From the NCBI RefSeq assembly GCF_022811605.1, contig NZ_CP094533.1, positions 3,100,001 through 3,164,000 of the forward strand: a stretch of 64,000 nucleotides of DNA, written 5' to 3'. The DNA comes from Agromyces soli. Lineage in GTDB: Bacteria > Actinomycetota > Actinomycetes > Actinomycetales > Microbacteriaceae. Position numbers and translations under genes: made by a program. The notes under the pieces were generated by a model. The model did not search any database and was not told where the DNA came from. It saw only the letters and a program-made list of their open reading frames with translations. Below are positions 60,401-64,000 of this stretch, piece by piece. Position 1 is the stretch's first letter. Each line of letters starts with the position of its first letter.

Positions 60401-60933
60401 TCGCGGAACTCGGCCGCCGCCTTCACCGCCTCGTCGTACTGGCCCAGGCGGAGCCGCGTCTGCACCTCGCCGGAGGGGCAGCCGGTCGTGGCGATGAGCC
60501 CCTTCGAGTAGGTCTGCAGCAGCTCGCGGTCCATGCGGGGCTTGAAGTAGTAGCCCTCGATCGAGGCCCGGCTCGAGAGCCGGAACAGGTTGTGCATGCC
60601 CTCGGTCGTCTCGGAGAGCAGCGTCATGTGCGTGTACGCACCGGAGCCGGAGACGTCGTCGCCGCCGCCGTCGCCCCAGCGCACACGGGTCTTGTCGCGC
60701 CGGTCGGTGCGCGGCGTGAGGTACGCCTCGGTGCCGATGATCGGCTTGATGCCGGCGTCGGTCGCCTGCTTCCAGAAGTCGTAGGCGCCGAACACGTTGC
60801 CGTGGTCGGTGACCGCGACGGCGGGCATCTCGTGCCCTTGGGCGGCCTTGATGAGCTCCCCGATTCTCGCGGCGCCGTCGAGCATGGAGTACTCGGAATG
60901 GACGTGCAGATGAACGAAGGAATCGGCGGCCAC
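57415..60933 (-). CDS. dnaE: DNA polymerase III alpha subunit
   Basis: A 1172-residue replicative polymerase. The N-terminal PHP domain begins FVHLHVHSEYSMLDG, the polymerase core has PDFDVDFDE near 410 (catalytic Asp residues), and the C-terminal part contains helix-hairpin-helix and OB regions, as in DnaE1. GTG at 60933 was chosen because AGGAG lies 5 bases upstream; an ATG at 60945 overlaps that site. The 3' end lies in a simple-sequence repeat. No intein is present. Confidence 0.97.
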   Translation of the reverse strand: MAADSFVHLHVHSEYSMLDGAARIGELIKAAQGHEMPAVAVTDHGNVFGAYDFWKQATDAGIKPIIGTEAYLTPRTDRRDKTRVRWGDGGGDDVSGSGAYTHMTLLSETTEGMHNLFRLSSRASIEGYYFKPRMDRELLQTYSKGLIATTGCPSGEVQTRLRLGQYDEAVKAAAEFRDIFGRENFFCEIMDHGLGIEKRIMDDLFRLAKDLGLPLVATNDLHYTHAHDAKSHAALLCVQSGSTLDDPNRFKFDADEFYLKTAAEMRHLFRDHPEACDNTLAIAERCDVQFNTSANYMPRFPVPQGENEESWFVKEVEKGLHLRYPNGIPADVRKQADYEVGVISQMGFPGYFLVVADFINWSKENGIRVGPGRGSGAGSMAAYAMKITDLDPLQHGLIFERFLNPDRVSMPDFDVDFDERRRGEVIKYVTEKYGEERVAQIVTYGTIKAKQALKDSGRVLGFPFSMGEKLTKAMPPAVMGKDIPLSGIVDKEHPRFKEAGDIRAIIETDPEARTVFDTALGLENLKRQWGVHAAGVIMSSDPLIDIIPIMKREQDGQIVTQFDYPACESLGLIKMDFLGLRNLTIIDDALDNIEANRGFRPVLEDLALDDQPAYELLSRGDTLGVFQLDGGPMRSLLRLMKPDNFEDISAVIALYRPGPMGANSHTNYALRKNGLQEITPIHPELAEPLKDILETSYGLIIYQEQVMAIAQRVAGFSLGQADILRRAMGKKKKSELDKQYAGFSQGMIDNGYSEGAIKMLWDILLPFSDYAFNKAHSAAYGVLSYWTAYLKAHYPAEYMAALLTSVGDARDKLALYLNECRRMGIKVLPPDVNESIGFFAAVGDDIRFGLGAVRNVGFNVVDAIRAARDEKGRFESFHDFLKKSPLQVANKRTVESLIKAGAFDSLGDTRRALVETHESAVDGAVATKRVEATGQAGFNFDDLFDEGERSEAASQVPPRPEWPKSTKLAFEREMLGLYVSDHPLAGLEVPLAKHASTSIADLMSSEHTQDGDTVVVAGLVTSVQHRIAKSSGNQYGMIQVEDFSGEITVMFMGKAYQEFAPGLQADSIAVVRGRVSMRDDGMNLHAFSVFTPDLGQGDESGPVMISLQDVRATTDTITALGEVLARHRGDTEVRLRLVKGGTARVFEVPHPVRVTADFYGELKSLLGPNCLS

Positions 60934-61020
60934 GGGGCTCCTCATCGGGTGGTGCTGCTGGTGGATCTGGGGTGTGCTGCGAGTCTACGGCGACCCGCCC
61001 ACACCGGGGGCGGCGACGGC

Positions 61021-61941
61021 TCAGTCGGCCCGCAGGAGTTCGAGCGCGCGGGCGAGATCGGCCGGATACTCGGATTCGTACGTCGTCCACTCCCCCGTGC
61101 CGGGGTGCGTGAAGGCGAGCTGCTTGGCGTGCAGCCACTGGCGCTCGAGCCCGAGCCGGGCCGAGATGGTGGGGTCGGCGCCGTACATCGCGTCCCCGAC
61201 GCACGGGTGGCGCTGCGCCGCCATGTGCACGCGGATCTGGTGCGTGCGCCCGGTCTCGAGGTGCACCTCGAGCAGGGACGCGGAGGGGAAGGCCTCGAGC
61301 GTCTCGTAGTGGGTCACCGCGTGCTTGCCGTCGGCGACGACCGCGAACTTCCACTCGGAGCGCGGATGACGGCCGACGGGCGCGTCGATCGTGCCGACGA
61401 ACGGGTCGGGATGGCCCTGCACCACCGTGTGGTAGATCTTCTCCACCTCGCGGTCGTGGAACGCGCGCTTCAGCGCCGTGTACGCCCGCTCGGACTTCGC
61501 GACCACCATGAGCCCGCTCGTGCCTGCGTCGAGGCGGTGCACGACGCCCTGCCGCTCCGGCGCACCGGAGGTCGAGATGCGGAAGCCCGCCGCGGCGAGG
61601 GCGCCGACGACCGTCGGCCCGGTCCAGCCGAGCGAGGGATGGGCCGCGACGCCGGCGGGCTTGTCGACGACGACGAGCTCGTCGTCGTCGTGGATGATGC
61701 CGAGCTCGGGCACCGCGATCGGCTCGACCTCGAGGGTGCGCGGCGGCTCCCAGCTCACCTCGAGCCAGGCGCCCGCGCGCAGGCGGTCGGACTTGCCGGC
61801 CACCGCGCCGTCGAGGAGCACACCACCCGCCGAGGCGACCTCGGCCGCCTGCGTGCGCGAGAAGCCGAGCAGCTTCGCGAGCCCCTGATCGACGCGCGCG
61901 CCCTCGAGCCCGTCCGGGACGGGCAGGGAGCGGTGCTCCAT
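61021..61941 (-). CDS. RluA family pseudouridine synthase
   Basis: A 306-residue rRNA/tRNA pseudouridine synthase. An N-terminal S4 domain (about 10-65) is followed by the catalytic domain with HRLDAGTSG and nucleophile Asp138, then [12 protein letters not shown]. It is most like RluD, but the target uridines cannot be read from sequence. The ATG at 61941 overlaps the lspA stop (ATGA). Confidence 0.93.
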   Translation of the reverse strand: MEHRSLPVPDGLEGARVDQGLAKLLGFSRTQAAEVASAGGVLLDGAVAGKSDRLRAGAWLEVSWEPPRTLEVEPIAVPELGIIHDDDELVVVDKPAGVAAHPSLGWTGPTVVGALAAAGFRISTSGAPERQGVVHRLDAGTSGLMVVAKSERAYTALKRAFHDREVEKIYHTVVQGHPDPFVGTIDAPVGRHPRSEWKFAVVADGKHAVTHYETLEAFPSASLLEVHLETGRTHQIRVHMAAQRHPCVGDAMYGADPTISARLGLERQWLHAKQLAFTHPGTGEWTTYESEYPADLARALELLRAD

Positions 61942-62591
61942 CAGGACTCGCTCGGTCGGGGGGCCGGGAGGCTGGCCCGCGGCCCGGCCTCGGTCTCGCC
62001 CCCTGGCTCGGCATCCGTGTTCGCCTGCGGCTCGGCCGCGACGGACTCGCTCGCCTTGGCGCCCCTCGGCTGACGCTCCTCGCGCGAACCGTCGAGCCCG
62101 ATGCCGCGGATCGTGAGGATCATGAACAACGCCATGCTCGACACGATCGAGATGTCGGCGACGTTGTAGATCGCGGGGAGCATCCACGGCGTCGAGATGA
62201 AGTCGACGACGTGGCCGAGCCCGAAGCTCGGCTCACGGAACAGCCGGTCGGTCAGATTGCCGAGCACGCCGCCGAGCAGCAGCCCGAAGACCATGGCCCA
62301 GGCCACCGACTTGATGCGCCGGGCGAACCAGATGATGAAGGTGATGACGCCGGCCGCGAGGATCGTGAAGATCCAGGTCATCCCGCTCGCGAGCGAGAAC
62401 GCCGCACCCGGGTTCCGCACGAACTGGAACTCGAGCACCTGCCCGAGCACCTGGACCGTCTCACCCTCGGTGAGGTTCGAGACGACCAGGTACTTGCTCA
62501 GCTGGTCGAGGCCGTACGCCACCACGGCGGCGCCGGCCAGGACCAGGAGTGCGGTGGTGGTGCCGACCTTCGCGCTGCGCTCAGGCGCCAA
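61941..62591 (-). CDS. lspA: Lipoprotein signal peptidase
   Basis: A 216-residue aspartyl protease that cleaves prolipoproteins after lipidation. Four membrane helices and both catalytic aspartates are visible: NLTD with Asp115 and NVADISI with Asp146. The C-terminal 45 residues are a charged tail beyond the usual length. The only suitable start is TTG at 62591, which overlaps the wag31 stop by 11 bases, implying coupled translation. Confidence 0.92.
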   Translation of the reverse strand: MAPERSAKVGTTTALLVLAGAAVVAYGLDQLSKYLVVSNLTEGETVQVLGQVLEFQFVRNPGAAFSLASGMTWIFTILAAGVITFIIWFARRIKSVAWAMVFGLLLGGVLGNLTDRLFREPSFGLGHVVDFISTPWMLPAIYNVADISIVSSMALFMILTIRGIGLDGSREERQPRGAKASESVAAEPQANTDAEPGGETEAGPRASLPAPRPSES

Positions 62592-63267
62592 AGCCCTGGA
62601 AGGTGGGCGCCGGCTGCTCGCCCTGCGCCGAGGCGCTCACGGGGGCCGAGAAGCCCTGGTTGCCCGAGACCTGCACCGGCGACGCGGTGTCGAGGTCGCG
62701 CAGCTGACCCTCGATGTAGCTCTTCAGCTTCTGGCGGTACTCGCGCTCGAAGACGCGCAGCTCGTCGACCCGCTTCTCGAGCGCGACGCGCTCCTGGTCG
62801 AGGATGCCGATCTGCTGCCGCTGCTTCGCCTCGGCCTCGGCGACGAGGCGGGCCGCGGTCGCGTGCCCCTCGGCGATGAGCGCATCGCGCTTCTCGACGC
62901 CCTCGCGCACGTGCTCCTCGTGGAGCCGGCGGGCGAGCTGGAGGAGGTTCGTCGTCGAGGTCTGCTCGTCGAGCTCCGACTGCGGGGTCGGCTGCTGCGT
63001 CGGCACGGCGACGGTGGCCGGCTGCGAGGCGGGCTCGGTGAACGCGGCGGGCGCGGGGGCCGCCGGCGCCGGCGCGGCCGGCTGGTCGGAGGAACGGGCC
63101 TCTGCGGCGGCGAGGCGCTGACGCAGCTCCTCGTTCTCCTGGTTCAGTCGACGCAGCTCGACGACCACCTCGTCGAGGAAATCGTCGACCTCGTCCTGGT
63201 CGTAGCCCTCACGGAACTTCGTCGCCTGGAAGCGCTTGTTGACCACATCTTCCGGAGTTAGCGCCAT
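62581..63267 (-). CDS. wag31: DivIVA/Wag31 polar growth protein
   Basis: A 228-residue coiled-coil protein. The DivIVA domain is the first 40 residues (MALTPEDVVNKRFQATKFREGYDQDEVDDFLDEV); a variable Pro/Ala/Gln-rich linker (about 55-95) precedes a second coiled coil (about 100-190). It marks cell poles and directs tip growth in actinobacteria. It is embedded in the sepF-yggT-wag31-lspA order typical of the phylum. Confidence 0.95.
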   Translation of the reverse strand: MALTPEDVVNKRFQATKFREGYDQDEVDDFLDEVVVELRRLNQENEELRQRLAAAEARSSDQPAAPAPAAPAPAAFTEPASQPATVAVPTQQPTPQSELDEQTSTTNLLQLARRLHEEHVREGVEKRDALIAEGHATAARLVAEAEAKQRQQIGILDQERVALEKRVDELRVFEREYRQKLKSYIEGQLRDLDTASPVQVSGNQGFSAPVSASAQGEQPAPTFQGFGA

Positions 63268-63391
63268 GGCTGCTCACCCTCAAATCTGTCGAAACTATCG
63301 AACTGTCGGATCACGTTCAGGTTACGGTACCACCCGCGTTCGGGCGACCGCAGGGCCGATCGTCTCGGCCCGCAATGCTCGCAGGAGATCG

Positions 63392-63709
63392 TCAGCCAGC
63401 GAGCGCGGTGACCTGCGAGAGCCAGGAGACCACGGTCATCGCCACGATGACGACGAGCATGGCCAGGCTCCACGCGAGGTCGAGCGCCACGGGACCGAGG
63501 CGCAGCGGCGGCACGAGCCGCCGGAAGAACTTGATGAGCGGATCGGTGATCGTGTACACGGCCTCGACCACGACCAGCCAACCGCCGCGCGGCCGCCAGC
63601 TGCGGTTGAAGGTGCGCACGAGGTCGAGCACGAACCGCCCCCACATCACGAAGAAGTAGATGAGCAGCAGCGTCGAGAGGATGCTCCAGACGACGGAGAG
63701 GGCGCCCAC
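63392..63709 (-). CDS. YggT family membrane protein
   Basis: A 105-residue protein with two hydrophobic segments and the YggT signature VYTITDPLIKFFRRLVPPLRLGPVALDLAWSLAML. YggT genes sit between sepF and divIVA in most actinobacteria and have been linked to membrane or osmotic functions. GTG start at 63709. Confidence 0.9.
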   Translation of the reverse strand: MGALSVVWSILSTLLLIYFFVMWGRFVLDLVRTFNRSWRPRGGWLVVVEAVYTITDPLIKFFRRLVPPLRLGPVALDLAWSLAMLVVIVAMTVVSWLSQVTALAG

Positions 63710-63715
63710 CGCCGG

Positions 63716-64000
63716 CTACGCGCGCGTGAAGAACGACGCATCCACGTCGTCGTCGGCCTCGCCGCTCTCGCCGGAGATCACGACGTGCGCCGGCGAGAGC
63801 AGGAACACCTTGCTCGTGACGCGCTCGATCTTGCCGGAGAGGCCCTGCGAGAGCCCGCTCGCGAAATCGATGAGGCGACGAGCGTCGTTGTCGGACATCT
63901 GCGACAGGTTGATGATCACCGGCACCCCCTCGCGGAAGGACTCGGCGATCACCTGGGCGTCGCGGTACTGGCGCGGATGCACCGTGAGAATCTCGTTCAT
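63716..64000 (-). CDS. sepF: Cell division protein SepF, 5' truncated by window edge
   Basis: The last 95 residues of SepF are visible: [44 protein letters not shown], the DUF552 core, and [12 protein letters not shown]. SepF tethers FtsZ to the membrane and is essential in actinobacteria that lack FtsA. The Met at the window edge is internal, so the N-terminal amphipathic helix lies outside. It is 6 bases upstream of yggT. Confidence 0.93.
   Translation of the reverse strand: MNEILTVHPRQYRDAQVIAESFREGVPVIINLSQMSDNDARRLIDFASGLSQGLSGKIERVTSKVFLLSPAHVVISGESGEADDDVDASFFTRA

Overview
The window is a GC-rich, gene-dense piece of an actinobacterial chromosome, most likely from the family Microbacteriaceae. 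The signs are the very high GC, frequent GTG starts, many 1-4 base start/stop overlaps (ATGA, GTGA), polar-growth and division genes (sepF, yggT, wag31) next to lspA and dnaE, and a perfect CIRCE box before hrcA-dnaJ. About 60 protein genes are supported. I see no rRNA, tRNA, CRISPR array, insertion sequence or prophage. Species assignment is inference.

Layout. 1-3673 (+): end of a YbaK-type deacylase, a FrnE-type thiol oxidoreductase with a separately encoded CX4C tail, and a PadR repressor with a UbiB-like kinase. 3694-8315 (+): a SWIM zinc-finger protein overlapping a 1094-residue DUF6493-like protein. 8325-29141 and 32629-39553, mostly (-): the core block leuS-comEA-comEC-holA / rpsT / lepA-DUF1990-hemW / hrcA-dnaJ-rsmE-HIT-phoH-ybeY-CNNM-era / leuA / recO-uppS. 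The block is interrupted by accessory cassettes: a histidine kinase, response regulator and FtsX-type ABC transporter between era and leuA; a TRIC-like channel between leuA and recO; two DUF4870 genes between hrcA and hemW; and a second kinase-regulator pair with a hydrolase between lepA and rpsT.

39630-48332 holds pabB, a complete cytochrome bd operon cydABDC (-), and a divergent BlaI repressor with an M56 metallopeptidase (+). The cyd/blaI intergenic region has two near-identical dyads, CTTCTAC-N5-GTAGAAG. 48441-53157 has a DedA membrane protein, a four-gene OpuC-like compatible-solute transporter and a TetR regulator. 53273-64000 has an App1-type phosphatase (+), then a long (-) run sepF, yggT, wag31, lspA, rluA, dnaE, hisD, nrdR, pyrD.

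The most notable regulatory finding is a leaderless 16-codon leader peptide with four consecutive leucine codons and an overlapping hairpin upstream of leuA, read as attenuation control. Others are a GTCATCCTGCAGGATGAC palindrome before the ABC transporter with a matching half-site before its kinase operon, and the cyd/blaI operators. Structural oddities are a comEC reading frame that does not stop before holA, a 50-bp tandem duplication carrying perfect palindromes, two long inverted repeats, a 9-bp in-frame minisatellite and an 11-unit pentamer array. The best candidate for an undescribed system is the SWIM/DUF6493 pair; the best candidate circuit is protease-released control of cytochrome bd.
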